Origin: Bacteroidota bacterium
GTDB taxonomy: Bacteria > Bacteroidota > Bacteroidia > Bacteroidales > Prolixibacteraceae
Length of the DNA stretch: 64,000 nt
Reading direction: 5' to 3'
NCBI GenBank assembly: GCA_023251455.1
Contig: JAHEYT010000037.1
Span: 43,552 to 107,551, forward strand
The notes under the pieces: generated by a model
The model's database searches: none
What the model was told of the DNA's origin: nothing
Seen by the model: only the letters and a program-made list of their open reading frames with translations
Shown: piece after piece, positions 16,033 to 25,286 of the stretch
Layout: each line of letters starts with the position of its first letter
How positions within the stretch are numbered: the first letter of the stretch is position 1
Translations under genes and position numbers: made by a program

Positions 16033-18729
16033 ATGAATATTCCAAAACTGCTTTTATCGGTTTGTCTTTTTATAGCTGCGTCTTCAATATTTGCGCAGCC
16101 AGCAAAAAAGAGCAAAGAACAGGCTAAATACCAGTCAGCATACGATAGTAAAACATTATCGCCGAAAGACAATCCAAATTTGCTGCCCAATAACCGCTGG
16201 ATTACCCCGGCCGGGAAGCAGGTTTATTTTGGCAATCCTACACTGGAAAATCATGCACTCGATGTCGTACTTTCGCCCGACGAAAAGTGGGTGGCTGTTG
16301 AAGGCCGGTATGAAGTAGTTATTCTTTCAGCCGAAACCGGAAAGCTGGTTGCCAACCTGCCATTAACTGGGTTAATTCAGGGACAAAACTTAATGAATAC
16401 ATTCTCCGGTATTTGCTGGCTTCAGGAAACGAATCAGTATAAACTCTATTGGGGATCAGTAGGTGGCAAAGGCATTTCTTTTGTTATGGAAGCAGCGTGG
16501 GATGGTAAAAAATTAACCGGAAGCGATTCGTTTACTTTTCAGACTGAAGCTCCTGCCGGAAATGCCTTGGTTAATGAAGTTTTGGTTCAAAACGAATCAG
16601 GAAAAAATTATTTGTACGTTGTTTTGAATGGCACCAACAAGGTGGTGAAACTGGATTTGGCAACTAAAACCAATGTATGGACAACCAATGTGGGCGTCGC
16701 TCCGTTCGGAATTGCCAAGGCCAACGGGAAAATTTACGTAACCAATTGGGCGGGAGCTGTTCCCGATAAAAATGATACGAATGTGGCCGGAGTTCCATGG
16801 GGAAGCGCCAAAGTTGACCAGCGAACAGGAGCAACGCGCGAAGGAACGGTATCGATTTTAAATCCTGAAACAGGGAAAGTGCTGAAAGAAATTACGGTTG
16901 GCTTGCATCCGAATGACATTATCGCCAGTGCAGACGGGAAATTTGTTTTTGTTGCCAATGCCAACAGCGATTGTGTCAGCACCATTTCTACGTTCACCGA
17001 CGAAGTTTCTGAGACCATTTCTGTTCGGTTAAGTGCCGAAAATAATACGTTTTGGGGCGATTCGCCTAATGGCTTGGGGCTTTCGAAAGACGGAAAAACG
17101 CTTTATGTAGCTAACGGAATGGACAATGCGGTTGCGGTTGTTGAACTCGGAAGTAAATCAGGCGGAAATTCAGCAGAAAAGAACAGCGAAGTAGAAGGTT
17201 TCATCCCAACCGGAGCTTACCCCGGAGCTATTGTTGCAACGAGTAAAAACCAACTTTTTGTGGCTAATATCGAAGGCGAAAGCGCAAATATTCCATCACA
17301 GGCTGCGGGCTCATTCAATGTTTCGTACAACTCGCACAAACAGACCGCCTCGGTTTCGGTTATTCAGGTTCCGGATGAAAAACAGCTCAAAGCATTTACC
17401 AAAACCGTTGAGCAGTCGAACCAATTGTTCCGCTTGGCTTTGCTCGAAAAATTGCCACGTAAGACTGCAAAACCAGTCTGCGTTCCTGAACGGATTGGTG
17501 AACCTTCCATTTTTAAACATGTGCTATACATCATCAAGGAAAATCGCACATACGACCAGATCCTGGGTGATCATAAAAAAGGCGACGGTGATTCAACCCT
17601 CACTATTTTTGGCCGAAAAATTACGCCCAATACGCATGATTTAGTTGATAAATATATGCTGCTCGATAATTTTTACGTCTCCGGAAAATGTTCTGCTGAA
17701 GGACATCAATGGACCGATGCTTCGATTGTGACCGATTACATCGAAAAAGATGTGCGTGCCTGGATTCGCAGCTATCCGCACGTTCAGGAAGATGCTTTGG
17801 TTTATGCGCCAACCGGTTTCCTTTGGGATAATGCCCTGAAACATGGTAAAAATGTGCGTATTTATGGCGAAGCTTCAACTCCGGAATACGATGATAAGCA
17901 TACCTGGACTTCCATTTACCAGGGGTTTTTGAAAAACGAAAAATTCGAGTTCACTAACCACACCACCATTAAGCCAGTTGAAGCCATTTTGAGTCCGACC
18001 TATCCTTCGTACGACGATCACCGCATTCCGGATGTTTTGCGTGCACAGGCTTTTATCGATGAACTGAAAAAGTACGAAGCAATGGATGGGGACCAATTGC
18101 CCGAATTGATGGTGATGGCGCTTCCAAACGATCACACCGGAGGAACACGTCCGGGCTTGCCTACGCCGCGAGCCATGGTTGCCGACAATGATCTGGCTCT
18201 TGGTCAGATTATGGAAGCGCTTACCAAAAGCCGGTTCTGGGCGAATACAGTTGTTTTCATCACTGAAGACGATTCGCAATCGGGCTGGGACCATGTGTCG
18301 GCCTATCGCACGGTGGGGATGGTGATCAGCCCATACTCCAGAACAGGCGAGGTAATGCGCACCAATTATAATCAACCGTCGATGGTGCGCACCATTGAGC
18401 AGATTTTGGGTATTCCTCCAATGAACATCATGGATGCCACTGCTAAACCGATGTTCGATTGTTTTTGGGGAAAAGTCGATTTGACACCATACCAGACTAT
18501 TAAAAATCTGATTCCGCTGGATGAAATGAACCCGCCACTCACAGCGTTGAAAGGTGCCGCTCTTCGTTTTGCCGAGAAAAGTATGGAGCCGCAATTCGAT
18601 GGCATCGACTCGGGAAATGATGATCTTTTCAACCGGATTTTGTGGTATGCGATGAAAGAGAAAGCGAAGTATCCGAAACGGTTTAGTGGAAAAGATGATG
18701 AGGAAGAGGAGGAAGCAGAAGGGCAATAA
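16033..18729 (+). CDS. Secreted YVTN beta-propeller / phosphoesterase fusion
   Basis: About 898 residues from the ATG at 16033, giving a proper signal peptide (cleavage near I-F-A-Q). The N-terminal half (about 50-460) is a propeller with YVTN-type repeats such as NGKIYVTNWAG and DGKFVFVANANSDCVSTI. The C-terminal half (about 490-860) is a PF04185-type phosphoesterase (phospholipase C/acid phosphatase group): YIIKENRTYDQILGDH, CSAEGHQWTDAS, TEDDSQSGWDHVSAYRTVGMVISPYSR. The enzyme part should be a metal-dependent phosphomonoesterase or diesterase outside the cytoplasm. The protein ends in a run of Asp/Glu (DDEEEEEAEGQ). Such fusions are widespread in Bacteroidota but the substrate is not established. 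Confidence 0.9.
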   Translation: MNIPKLLLSVCLFIAASSIFAQPAKKSKEQAKYQSAYDSKTLSPKDNPNLLPNNRWITPAGKQVYFGNPTLENHALDVVLSPDEKWVAVEGRYEVVILSAETGKLVANLPLTGLIQGQNLMNTFSGICWLQETNQYKLYWGSVGGKGISFVMEAAWDGKKLTGSDSFTFQTEAPAGNALVNEVLVQNESGKNYLYVVLNGTNKVVKLDLATKTNVWTTNVGVAPFGIAKANGKIYVTNWAGAVPDKNDTNVAGVPWGSAKVDQRTGATREGTVSILNPETGKVLKEITVGLHPNDIIASADGKFVFVANANSDCVSTISTFTDEVSETISVRLSAENNTFWGDSPNGLGLSKDGKTLYVANGMDNAVAVVELGSKSGGNSAEKNSEVEGFIPTGAYPGAIVATSKNQLFVANIEGESANIPSQAAGSFNVSYNSHKQTASVSVIQVPDEKQLKAFTKTVEQSNQLFRLALLEKLPRKTAKPVCVPERIGEPSIFKHVLYIIKENRTYDQILGDHKKGDGDSTLTIFGRKITPNTHDLVDKYMLLDNFYVSGKCSAEGHQWTDASIVTDYIEKDVRAWIRSYPHVQEDALVYAPTGFLWDNALKHGKNVRIYGEASTPEYDDKHTWTSIYQGFLKNEKFEFTNHTTIKPVEAILSPTYPSYDDHRIPDVLRAQAFIDELKKYEAMDGDQLPELMVMALPNDHTGGTRPGLPTPRAMVADNDLALGQIMEALTKSRFWANTVVFITEDDSQSGWDHVSAYRTVGMVISPYSRTGEVMRTNYNQPSMVRTIEQILGIPPMNIMDATAKPMFDCFWGKVDLTPYQTIKNLIPLDEMNPPLTALKGAALRFAEKSMEPQFDGIDSGNDDLFNRILWYAMKEKAKYPKRFSGKDDEEEEEAEGQ

Positions 18730-18839
18730 ACTGGTTTCCTGATAAATCAAGGTTTTTCGTTTGTGCATATTAAATGATGGGGCAAATCCATCAGAACAAA
18801 AATTCTTTGTACTTTTGACCCAATTTTAGAACGATTTTC

Positions 18840-19469
18840 ATGAGTGAAGAAGGATTGAACAGTTTGGTGTATTCGAAAAATGTAATCGAATTAATTACCG
18901 TTGCCAACGAATTTTGCAGTTTCCTGGAACGGGCGGACGATTTGGAATCTACCGATTTCCTGAGCCGGCTGCAAAAAATGCTTCCTCTTCTCTACCTCAA
19001 AGCCAGTTTGTTGCCCAAGTTTGAGTTTGAAGCCGATGATGAACTTGAGAAATATGTAACTGAGGTGGATTACAACCTGATTCAGCAGAAAATACTTGCC
19101 CATACCGGCGCCGGTGACGACTATCAGGAAGTATTTATTCAGGGAATGCAATTTAGCGAGTCGGCACTTACATCAAGTATAGCCGAAAATGTGGCGGATA
19201 TTTATCAGGACATAAAAGATTTGGTTATGTCGTTCCGCACCATGAATGATGAGGTTATGGAACAGGCACTTTGGGAAAGTCAGAATAATTTTGCGCAAAT
19301 CTGGGGTCAGAAATTGGTGAACTGCTTGCGCGCCGTTCACAATCTGATTTATGCCGAAAGTAATGCAGATGATGATTCCCTTCAGGAGGGAAAACGAAAT
19401 AAGGAATCAAAGAATAAGAATCGGAATCCGGATTGGTTGAACGACCGGTTTTCGTTTCAGGGAGAGTAA
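18840..19469 (+). CDS. DUF5063-domain protein
   Basis: A 209-residue acidic, mostly helical cytosolic protein matching the DUF5063 pattern: VIELITVANEFCSFLERADDL, FLSRLQKMLPLLYLKASLLPKF, VADIYQDIKDLVMSFRTMNDEVMEQALWESQNNFAQIWGQKLVNCLRAVHNLIY. No catalytic motif is visible. It is followed after 3 bases by an RNase D-like exonuclease gene and then by a 23S rRNA methyltransferase gene; this three-gene run on one strand suggests one transcript and hints at an RNA-related context, though that is an inference from position. Confidence 0.85.
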   Translation: MSEEGLNSLVYSKNVIELITVANEFCSFLERADDLESTDFLSRLQKMLPLLYLKASLLPKFEFEADDELEKYVTEVDYNLIQQKILAHTGAGDDYQEVFIQGMQFSESALTSSIAENVADIYQDIKDLVMSFRTMNDEVMEQALWESQNNFAQIWGQKLVNCLRAVHNLIYAESNADDDSLQEGKRNKESKNKNRNPDWLNDRFSFQGE

Positions 19470-19472
19470 AAG

Positions 19473-20045
19473 ATGTACAGGGAGAGCATTGATAAGGATG
19501 AATTAGCCGAGTTGCCACTCATTCAGTTTGAGGGCGATATTACATTGGTGGAGTCGAAGGAGGATTACCTGGATTCGATTGAATACCTGTCTCAGCAGAC
19601 TTTGCTGGGGTTTGATACCGAAACCAAGCCCGCATTTAAAAAGGGGGTTGTTTACGAAGTGGCATTGCTGCAACTGGCAACCGTCGATCGTGCTTTCTTG
19701 TTCAGACTTAATAAAATAGGATTACCCAATGGGTTGAAAAATATCCTTGAAAATCCGGACATTCAAAAAATTGGCGTGGCCATTCGCGACGACATCAAAG
19801 GCCTTCAAAAGCTGAATCATTTTAAACCCGCCGGATTCATTGAACTTCAGGACCATGTGAAAGATTTCGGTATTCAGGATTTTAGCCTGAAAAAATTATC
19901 GGCTATCGTTTTGGGTTACCGCATTTCGAAAGCACAGCGCGTTACTAATTGGGAAGCGCCCGATTTGACAGAAGCTCAGCAGATTTATGCCGCCACCGAT
20001 GCCTGGATTTCTCACCGTATTTTTGAATCACTCAATCAGCAATAA
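19473..20045 (+). CDS. RNase D-like 3'-5' exonuclease
   Basis: A 190-residue DEDDy exonuclease domain without HRDC domains, so much shorter than RNase D. Motif I is GFDTETKPAFKKG (Asp and Glu ligands), motif II is in KIGVAIRDDIKGLQ, and motif III is YAATDAWISHRIFE with the catalytic Tyr one turn before the Asp. Compact proteins like this are common in Bacteroidota and are annotated as 3'-5' exonucleases acting on RNA or DNA. It begins 3 bases after DUF5063 and ends 2 bases before the methyltransferase gene. Confidence 0.9.
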   Translation: MYRESIDKDELAELPLIQFEGDITLVESKEDYLDSIEYLSQQTLLGFDTETKPAFKKGVVYEVALLQLATVDRAFLFRLNKIGLPNGLKNILENPDIQKIGVAIRDDIKGLQKLNHFKPAGFIELQDHVKDFGIQDFSLKKLSAIVLGYRISKAQRVTNWEAPDLTEAQQIYAATDAWISHRIFESLNQQ

Positions 20046-20047
20046 AC

Positions 20048-21238
20048 ATGACAGATAAATATAGCCGGGTTATTTTGAAATCCGGAAAGGAGCAATCGTT
20101 GCAGCGTTTCCATCCCTGGATTTTTTCAGGAGCAATTCATGAAATCGTCGGTAGGGTAGAAGAAGGAGATGTGGTTGAGGTCGTTTCCAATAAAAACGAA
20201 TTTTTGGCCATGGGCCATGTTCAGATTGGATCGATTGCTGTCCGCATTTTTTCGTTTGAAAAGGTTGAACCCGATTTTGAATTCTGGAAAGGTAAGTTGG
20301 ATCGTGCTTTAGATGTGCGTAAAAAACTTGGGTTGGTCGACAATGATCAGACTAATGTTTACCGTTTGGTTCATGGCGAAGGCGATGGTTTGCCGGGCCT
20401 GATTGTCGATTTTTACAACGGAACCGCTGTGATGCAGGCCCATTCGGCCGGAATGTATGTGATTCGCGACACCATTGCCAAAGCCTTGAAAGAAGTGATG
20501 GGCGACCGCCTGGTTGCCGTTTACGATAAAAGTGAAAAAACAGTGCCTTTCAAAGCCGGACTCGAAGCGAAAGATGAATACCTGTTAGGTAAATCGGAAG
20601 TTTTTGAAGTTCAGGAACACGGAAACCGCTTTAAAGTGGATTGGGTGGAAGGTCAGAAAACCGGCTTTTTTGTCGATCAGCGCGAAAACCGCCGGTTGGT
20701 ACAGGAATATTCGAATAACCGTAGCGTGCTGAACATGTTTTGCTATTCGGGCGGATTTTCGTTTTATGCCATGCGTGGAGGCGCCAACCTGGTTCATTCG
20801 GTCGACTCGTCGGCTAAAGCCATCGATTTGACCAACGAAAATGTCAAACTGAATTTTGCGGAAGATACACGCCACGAAGCTTTTGTAGCCGATTGTTTCG
20901 ATTATATGGATCAGAACAAAGGAAAATACGACCTGATAATTCTCGATCCCCCGGCATTTGCCAAACACCGAGGTGCTTTGCCCCAGGCGCTAAAAGGCTA
21001 CAAACGCCTTAACCTGAAAGCTTTTCAGCAGATTGCCCCAGGCGGAATCCTGTTTACATTTAGCTGTTCGCAGGTAGTTACCAAAGATAAATTTCGGGAA
21101 GCTGTATTTTCGGCGGCAGCCATTTCAGGCCGCAAAGTCCGCATCCTGAATCAACTCGTTCAGCCAGCCGATCATCCGGTTGACATGTACCATCCCGAAG
21201 GCGAATATCTGAAGGGATTGGTGCTGTATGTGGAATAG
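20048..21238 (+). CDS. Class I SAM-dependent 23S rRNA (cytosine-C5) methyltransferase, RlmI-like
   Basis: A 396-residue protein with an N-terminal PUA domain (about 1-80: SGKEQSLQRFHPWIFSGAI), a central domain with VHGEGDGLPGLIVDFYNG, and a Rossmann methyltransferase domain (about 200-390) with VEGQKTGFFVDQRENR, NMFCYSGGFSFYAMRGGA, DLIILDPPAFAKHRG and the C-terminal DHPVDMYHPEGEYLKGL. This is the architecture of E. coli RlmI, which makes m5C1962 in 23S rRNA. Function assignment beyond the family is by similarity. It is the last gene of the DUF5063-exonuclease run. Confidence 0.93.
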   Translation: MTDKYSRVILKSGKEQSLQRFHPWIFSGAIHEIVGRVEEGDVVEVVSNKNEFLAMGHVQIGSIAVRIFSFEKVEPDFEFWKGKLDRALDVRKKLGLVDNDQTNVYRLVHGEGDGLPGLIVDFYNGTAVMQAHSAGMYVIRDTIAKALKEVMGDRLVAVYDKSEKTVPFKAGLEAKDEYLLGKSEVFEVQEHGNRFKVDWVEGQKTGFFVDQRENRRLVQEYSNNRSVLNMFCYSGGFSFYAMRGGANLVHSVDSSAKAIDLTNENVKLNFAEDTRHEAFVADCFDYMDQNKGKYDLIILDPPAFAKHRGALPQALKGYKRLNLKAFQQIAPGGILFTFSCSQVVTKDKFREAVFSAAAISGRKVRILNQLVQPADHPVDMYHPEGEYLKGLVLYVE

Positions 21239-21300
21239 TTTTTGGTTTTGATGTAGAGAATCACTGAGAGCTGTTCTATTCTCAAATCAACCTTAATGAC

Positions 21301-21331
21301 ATAAAAAAGAAAGGAGAAGATATCTCCTTTC
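21301..21331 (-). terminator. Terminator downstream of degQ
   Basis: A 9-bp perfect stem (21309-21317 with 21323-21331) and a 5-nt loop. Read on the minus strand it is followed by TCTTTTTTAT, as for an intrinsic terminator. It lies about 60 bases past the stop of the DegQ-type protease and also faces the end of the convergent methyltransferase gene. Confidence 0.75.
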
Positions 21332-21392
21332 CTGACTTTAGAACTAAAATTTTTGAAAGCGCAGTTTTATCAATCTAGAATAAATTCTCGGT

Positions 21393-22877
21393 TTAGCTTT
21401 CCGGCTTTATAACATAGTAAGCATATTTGCCATCCGGATATACACCTTCAATGAGCAAAGGCTGTTTACTTTTTGTATGCATAATTACGCTTTCAATATC
21501 ACTTTGGCTGTCAATTGCTTCTTTATTGATATCCGTAATAATAAACCCGGTTTTCACTCCGGTATCTTTCAGTTTTCCATCTTTCAGTTTGGCAATTTTC
21601 ACACCATCATTAATTTGCAATTTCTCTTTCTCTTGATCGGATAATGGTTCAAATTCAGCACCCAGAACGGAAAGTAGTTCTTTTACGATAGACGTATCGC
21701 CTTTCATGTTTTGCAAAACAACTTTGACATTCTTTAGTTCGCCATTTCGAATATAACCAACTGTTATTTCATTTCCAGGACTAAATTCCCCGATTTGCTC
21801 CTGCAATTGAGAACCTGTTTTTACACTATTCCCATTAATTGAAACAATAATATCGCCTTCTTTTATACCTGCCTTTCGTGCTGCGCCATCTTCGGTAGTG
21901 CTTCTTACGTATGCCCCTTCAACATTATCAAGTTTTTTAGCTTTGGCAATACTGTCGTTAACGGATTGCATTACTACTCCTAATATTGCACGTTGTACTT
22001 CACCAAATTTCTTTAAGTCGATAACTACCTTTTGAGCAAGCGTGGCAGGGATTGCAAAAGAATAACCGGTATAAGAACCTGTTTGAGATGCAATCGCGGT
22101 ATTAATTCCAACCAAATCGCCTTTGACATTAACCAATGCGCCACCGCTGTTTCCCGGATTCACGGCAGCATCTGTCTGGATAAATGATTCCAAAGGCATT
22201 TGACCACTCACAATTCCAATACTTCTTGATTTTGCACTGACAATTCCTGCCGTAACGGTTGAGTTTAGGTTAAACGGATTGCCAACAGCAAGCACCCATT
22301 CGCCAAGTTTAAGTTCATCAGAGTTACCCCAGGGAAGATAAGGCAAATTAGTTTCTTCGATCTTTACAAGTGCGATGTCGGTGTTCGGGTCGCGGCCAAT
22401 AACTTTAGCCGTGAATTTTCGGTTGTCATTCAATATCACCTCAACATTTACAGCATCATCAACTACGTGGTTGTTGGTGACAATATAACCATCCGAATTG
22501 ATTATCACTCCTGAACCTGATGCTATTGCGAATTGCGGGATCTGTTTGTATTTAAATGGAGTATTGCCCTCCGGACCATTTGGCCCGAAAAAGAATTTAA
22601 AAAACGGGTTGTCAGCGAAGTTATCCATTTCCTGATGCATTTTAACCTGGATATGAACAACTGCCGGAACACTTTTCTCTGCAGCTTCGGTCAAATCAGG
22701 TAATTGCGCCTGTACTCCTTGGTTTGGAATGTTCGTTGCAAGATGTACCGGTGTCTTTTCACTTACCATCATTTGACTATTAGGAACATTTCCAAATTTA
22801 TTGTTCAAAAATATGGCTAATGCTGCTGAAAAAAAAGCTATAATGAACAATGCTGAAATTTTTTTAATCGTTCTCAT
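21393..22877 (-). CDS. DegP/DegQ (HtrA) periplasmic serine protease
   Basis: A 494-residue exported trypsin-like protease with a signal anchor at about 7-24. The catalytic triad is His137 (IVTNNHVVDD), Asp167 (DPNTDIALVKI) and Ser244 (NPGNSGGALVN). Two PDZ domains follow, at about 285-380 (GAYVRSTTEDGAARKAGIKEGDIIVSING) and 395-490 (a more degenerate copy). HtrA proteins degrade or refold misfolded envelope proteins. The gene is monocistronic: an A/T-rich upstream region of several hundred bases precedes it and a hairpin terminator follows. Confidence 0.95.
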   Translation of the reverse strand: MRTIKKISALFIIAFFSAALAIFLNNKFGNVPNSQMMVSEKTPVHLATNIPNQGVQAQLPDLTEAAEKSVPAVVHIQVKMHQEMDNFADNPFFKFFFGPNGPEGNTPFKYKQIPQFAIASGSGVIINSDGYIVTNNHVVDDAVNVEVILNDNRKFTAKVIGRDPNTDIALVKIEETNLPYLPWGNSDELKLGEWVLAVGNPFNLNSTVTAGIVSAKSRSIGIVSGQMPLESFIQTDAAVNPGNSGGALVNVKGDLVGINTAIASQTGSYTGYSFAIPATLAQKVVIDLKKFGEVQRAILGVVMQSVNDSIAKAKKLDNVEGAYVRSTTEDGAARKAGIKEGDIIVSINGNSVKTGSQLQEQIGEFSPGNEITVGYIRNGELKNVKVVLQNMKGDTSIVKELLSVLGAEFEPLSDQEKEKLQINDGVKIAKLKDGKLKDTGVKTGFIITDINKEAIDSQSDIESVIMHTKSKQPLLIEGVYPDGKYAYYVIKPES

Positions 22878-23338
22878 AATGATAAATTTTAGATTTGTAT
22901 CACTTTTTTTTTCATATTACGTGCCACAAAAAATAAATTAAAATAATTTTTAAACTATTTTAAGAATATTAAAATTTATTAACACAACTATCTGAATGTT
23001 AGGTGTGTGTAAGTAAAATGTTGAATGTAGTCTGTGATTAAAAAAGGAAGGAAGATTGGATATTCCGATGATGGTGATCGACCGAAACCAATGATATTCA
23101 TCTGCATTTTTGATTGCTGCAGTGAATATGAAAAGCTGACAATTTTTCCATTTTCATGCAAAAATTTCACATGGTAACCCAATCCAGGAGATACATGTAC
23201 ATGTATTATTCGATACAGAATTGCACTTGCAGTGATTTTTTTTGTTTGCAAGTAACTGTTGCTCTTTAAGCAATGACCATTAAATTGTATTTGAGGTGTA
23301 ATTGTGTAAAACCGTGCAATCCGCAGGGTTTTTTAAAT
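22878..23338. other. Gene-poor A/T-rich stretch with one palindrome and no supported gene
   Basis: This 461-base gap lies between the DegQ start and the end of the small lipoprotein gene. The first 110 bases are very A/T rich and presumably hold the degQ promoter. A minus-strand frame of 87 codons (22988-23251) begins with TTG, has no ATG until its middle, lacks recognisable domains and is not supported as a gene. A perfect 16-bp palindrome is at 23191-23206. Near 23295-23325 there is a short AAAACC/GGTTTT pair followed by T residues. No RNA gene was recognised. Confidence 0.5.
23191..23206. promoter_or_regulatory. Perfect 16-bp palindrome
   Basis: The sequence ATACATGTACATGTAT is a perfect palindrome in otherwise non-coding sequence. 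It could be a protein-binding site, but it is about 310 bases from the degQ start and downstream of the lipoprotein gene, so no target gene is obvious. Confidence 0.25.
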
Positions 23339-23674
23339 CTACGGACAGGCGGGAACTGTTTTGATCACTTTTTGTTTAGCATGAAAATCATTCCAGACAT
23401 TGGTTTCCCAGTTTGGGCGGTTGCCCTTTTCGTCAAAAAGTTGACAATACATGCACGACCAGAGACCGCAATAAACATGGTAATATGTTTCCCCATTGTA
23501 TTCAATGATTGTGATATCGGTAATTTCGCAAAGATTTTGTGGGGAAGTCAGTTCAGTGATTTTCGACTGTAGCCAGCCGGGAAATTGATCGGGATTAGTT
23601 TCTTCATCTTTTTTATCGCACGACAAATTTCCGAGAATTAAAAAAACACCAACAAAAAGTAAAAGTCGCTTCAT
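23339..23674 (-). CDS. Small lipoprotein, DUF6970-like
   Basis: About 111 residues from the ATG at 23674 (the frame opens further upstream at 23713 but that would bury the signal). Signal peptide with lipobox N-L-S-C. The mature part reads FPGWLQSKITELTSPQNLC, then TDITIIEYNGETYYHVYCGLWSCMYCQLFDEKGN, which is the DUF6970-type arrangement: one helix, strands with a Tyr-rich centre, and several Cys. It shares this layout with the lipoprotein at 15477-15848. Function is unknown. Confidence 0.7.
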   Translation of the reverse strand: MKRLLLFVGVFLILGNLSCDKKDEETNPDQFPGWLQSKITELTSPQNLCEITDITIIEYNGETYYHVYCGLWSCMYCQLFDEKGNRPNWETNVWNDFHAKQKVIKTVPACP

Positions 23675-23807
23675 GGTTTTTGTTTTGGCTAATTTAATCA
23701 ATTGAAGGTACACGGTCAGATTTTTTCAATAAAGATTGAAATTTATAGGAATTCGTTGCGTCCGTTTGTTCAACTTTGCGTCTTCTTACAGTATTCAAGT
23801 TTTAGGA

Positions 23808-25202
23808 ATGATTTTATTTAAAAAAGGCAGTTTTAATATCCATTCAAGTGTTGGAAAGCATCCAATGATGAAACAGCTGATATGGCTGGCATTGCCGGTA
23901 ATCGGTTCGTCGTTTATGACCATGGCCTACAATTTTATCAACATGATTTTTGTGGGCCGGCTGGGGAGCGATGCGGTGGCAGCAGTCGGTTCGGCCAGTT
24001 TTTTTATGCACTTTGGATGGGGATTATCGTCATTACTTACAGTTGGTGCAGGTATTCGGGTTTCGCATGCCATTGGAAGCGGAGATTCCGACTTGGCAAA
24101 AAGTTATGTGCGGAGTGGCATTTTGGCGGTTATCGGCTTAGCTTTGATTTATTACGTCATCTTATTTTTTGCCCGGAATGAGCTGATCGGTCTGATTCAG
24201 CTCAACAATTCTGAAATTGAACATGCGGCATCAGGATACTTGCTTTTGATTGGATTGTGTATTCCATTTTCCTTTCAGAATTTGTTTTTTACCAGTGTTT
24301 TCATAGGTTCAGGCGACAGTAAATCACCATTCCGGATTAATGCAACGGCTTTGGCCATTAATATTCTGCTCGATTATCTTTTGATTTTTCAAGCCAAAAT
24401 GGGAATTAGTGGCGCTGCTTTAGGCACCATCATTTCGCAGGCCATCGGAACATTCATGTTTTACATCAAACTGAACGGTTCAGCAAGCCTGAAACCTATC
24501 GGAACCGCTTTTCAAAGTTCCCTTCTGAAGAACATTCTGCGAATGGGAGTGAGTACAACATTTCAGCGGGTTTCGTTCACCATTGTAGCCATTTTCATGG
24601 CGCGGATCATAAGTAACTGGGGAGCGACTGCCATTGCTGTTCAGAAAGTTGGAATTCAAATCGAGGCTATTTCGTACATGACAGCTGGTGGGTTCCTGTC
24701 CGCTTTGTCAACCATTTCAGGAATAGCCTATGGTGCGGGTGATTACCGGAAACAATGGCAGGCTTTTCGGTCAGGTATGCTTCTTGCGTTTGTCCTTGGA
24801 ACTGTCACATCGGTCATTATCATCATTTTTGCAGAGCCTCTTTTCTCCATTTTCCTGAGCGATCCGGAAAGTGTGGCCATGGGGCGCGAATACCTGGTTA
24901 TCCTTGGTTTTTCGCAACTGTTCATGGTGATGGAGCTGATGGCAACCGGGGCATTTTTTGGCTGGGGAAAACCCAATATTCCGGCAATTACCGGAATTGC
25001 GCTTACAGCGCTGCGGATTCCGATGGCGCTGGTATTTATCGAACTCTGGCAAAACGAACTTTCGTCAGTATGGTGGAGCATCAGCATCAGCAGCATGGTA
25101 AAAGGAACGTTGCTGGTAGTGCTTTATGTCATTTTATTTAGGTCGTTTCTCAGAAAACAAAATGCTTTTTATCCGTCAGCTAAAGGGGACTTTAGTCCAT
25201 AA
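23808..25202 (+). CDS. MATE-family multidrug/Na+ antiporter
   Basis: About 464 residues from the ATG at 23808; a longer frame from 23736 has an N-terminus unlike MATE proteins. Twelve membrane segments are arranged in two homologous halves, with MIFVGRLGSDAVAAVGSASF in helices 1-2 and the pseudo-symmetric NWGATAIAVQKVGIQIEAI in the second half. MATE pumps export cationic drugs or metabolites against Na+ or H+. The actual substrate cannot be read from sequence. It is followed after 84 bases by the glutathione synthesis gene on the same strand. Confidence 0.92.
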   Translation: MILFKKGSFNIHSSVGKHPMMKQLIWLALPVIGSSFMTMAYNFINMIFVGRLGSDAVAAVGSASFFMHFGWGLSSLLTVGAGIRVSHAIGSGDSDLAKSYVRSGILAVIGLALIYYVILFFARNELIGLIQLNNSEIEHAASGYLLLIGLCIPFSFQNLFFTSVFIGSGDSKSPFRINATALAINILLDYLLIFQAKMGISGAALGTIISQAIGTFMFYIKLNGSASLKPIGTAFQSSLLKNILRMGVSTTFQRVSFTIVAIFMARIISNWGATAIAVQKVGIQIEAISYMTAGGFLSALSTISGIAYGAGDYRKQWQAFRSGMLLAFVLGTVTSVIIIIFAEPLFSIFLSDPESVAMGREYLVILGFSQLFMVMELMATGAFFGWGKPNIPAITGIALTALRIPMALVFIELWQNELSSVWWSISISSMVKGTLLVVLYVILFRSFLRKQNAFYPSAKGDFSP

Positions 25203-25286
25203 CAAGTGTCTCCGATGCTTGTAGAATAAGCCCCTTCATGGGTTTGGGGTGAAACGTAGGACAATATTTTTTCAAAAATAATAGTT

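Noticed and set aside
17875..18768. 297-codon minus-strand frame
   Set aside because: Lies wholly antisense to the phosphoesterase domain, which has clear motifs; the antisense translation is His/Arg-rich without any domain.
22988..23251. 87-codon minus-strand frame in the gap upstream of degQ
   Set aside because: It starts with TTG, has no signal, domain or plausible leader, and its first ATG is in the middle. It reads like translated non-coding DNA.
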